From assembly GCF_004346035.1 (NCBI RefSeq), contig NZ_SLZN01000001.1, positions 186,001 through 250,000 on the forward strand: DNA of 64,000 nt, written 5' to 3'. Positions 63,836-64,000 of the stretch are shown in pieces (the stretch's first letter is position 1; each line of letters begins with the position of its first letter). A program made the position numbers and the translations under genes. Origin of the DNA: Acidomonas methanolica (GTDB lineage: Bacteria > Pseudomonadota > Alphaproteobacteria > Acetobacterales > Acetobacteraceae). The notes under the pieces were generated by a model. The model did not search any database and was not told where the DNA came from. It saw only the letters and a list, made by a program, of their open reading frames with translations.

Positions 63836-64000
63836 GCAGGCACGACTTCCATCTCGTAGCATTCGACCACATCGCCCTCGCGCAGGTCGTTATAGCCGTG
63901 GAAGGAGAGGCCGCATTCATAGCCGCGCGCCACTTCCTTGACGTCGTCCTTGAAACGCTTGAGCTGGGACAGCTCGCCCTCGTGGATGACGACGTTGTCG
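63832..64000 (-). CDS. infB: Translation initiation factor IF-2, C-terminal end (cut by window edge)
   Basis: The minus strand reads in from the window edge and ends at 63832. The 55 visible codons include [20 protein letters not shown], then [23 protein letters not shown], and the end CYEMEVVPA, which is the extreme C-terminus of IF-2 (domain IV, which binds fMet-tRNA). The stop overlaps the rbfA start by four bases. The rest of the gene lies outside the window. Confidence 0.95.
   Translation of the reverse strand, partial: DNVVIHEGELSQLKRFKDDVKEVARGYECGLSFHGYNDLREGDVVECYEMEVVPA

Overview
The window is a GC-rich alphaproteobacterial chromosome segment. The gene complement fits Rhodospirillales and probably Acetobacteraceae: a DksA whose zinc-finger cysteines are mostly replaced, HdaA divergent from purMN, a cmk-rpsA block, a tandem cysteine desulfurase/ferredoxin/MnmA block, a DUF1489 gene, and an infB-rbfA-truB-rpsO-pnp operon. 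The family assignment is inference from gene content. Most of the window is dense housekeeping DNA with tightly packed operons, many of them joined by 4-nt ATGA or GTGA stop/start overlaps. No insertion sequence, phage, CRISPR array or rRNA operon was seen.

Layout. 0-3.5 kb: hdaA (cut by the window edge), purM-purN and hldE. 3.5-4.9 kb: a decayed, rearranged patch with two DUF1826-like fragments and a frameshifted CobW/COG0523 GTPase remnant. 4.9-11.6 kb: a dynamin-like GTPase with a C-terminal duplicated Cys/His module, a universal stress protein, CrcB, a catalase, a ROK-family kinase and an alpha/beta hydrolase. 11.7-19.1 kb: a three-gene operon of very large multidomain glycosyltransferases, the main accessory region. 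19.2-28.2 kb: rpsA (with a UUCG-capped terminator), cmk and aroA; then a TIGR02300 acidic protein, a possible UbiC-fold protein, an SDR enzyme, recR, ybaB, dnaX and the SRP RNA. 28.3-36.4 kb: ggt, map, a D,D-carboxypeptidase, clpS-clpA, two small secreted or unknown proteins and tRNA-Thr(GGT). 36.5-39 kb: dksA divergent from flgI-flgJ-flgN-like genes. 39-44.6 kb: GST, mnmA, ferredoxin, two cysteine desulfurases, a 526-bp gene-free interval and an alpha/beta hydrolase. 44.6-52.6 kb: tyrS, a DesK/DesR-like two-component pair, GT4, a heparinase-like protein, rpe and rsmB. 52.6-59.7 kb: a YggS-like PLP protein, kup, hemW (probably CTG-initiated), a secreted nucleoside hydrolase, DUF1489 and a nitronate-monooxygenase-like protein. 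59.7-64 kb: pnp, rpsO, truB, rbfA and the end of infB.

Functional links. hldE, the large glycosyltransferases, the GT4 gene and the heparinase-like gene all concern surface carbohydrate. The ferredoxin, cysteine desulfurase and mnmA block supplies sulfur for Fe-S clusters and tRNA thiolation. recR-ybaB-dnaX with the SRP RNA, and infB-rbfA-truB-rpsO-pnp, are conserved information-processing blocks. The most unusual content is the glycosyltransferase operon with its repeated non-catalytic modules, the dynamin/Cys-His fusion, the broken DUF1826-CobW locus and the probable CTG start of hemW.
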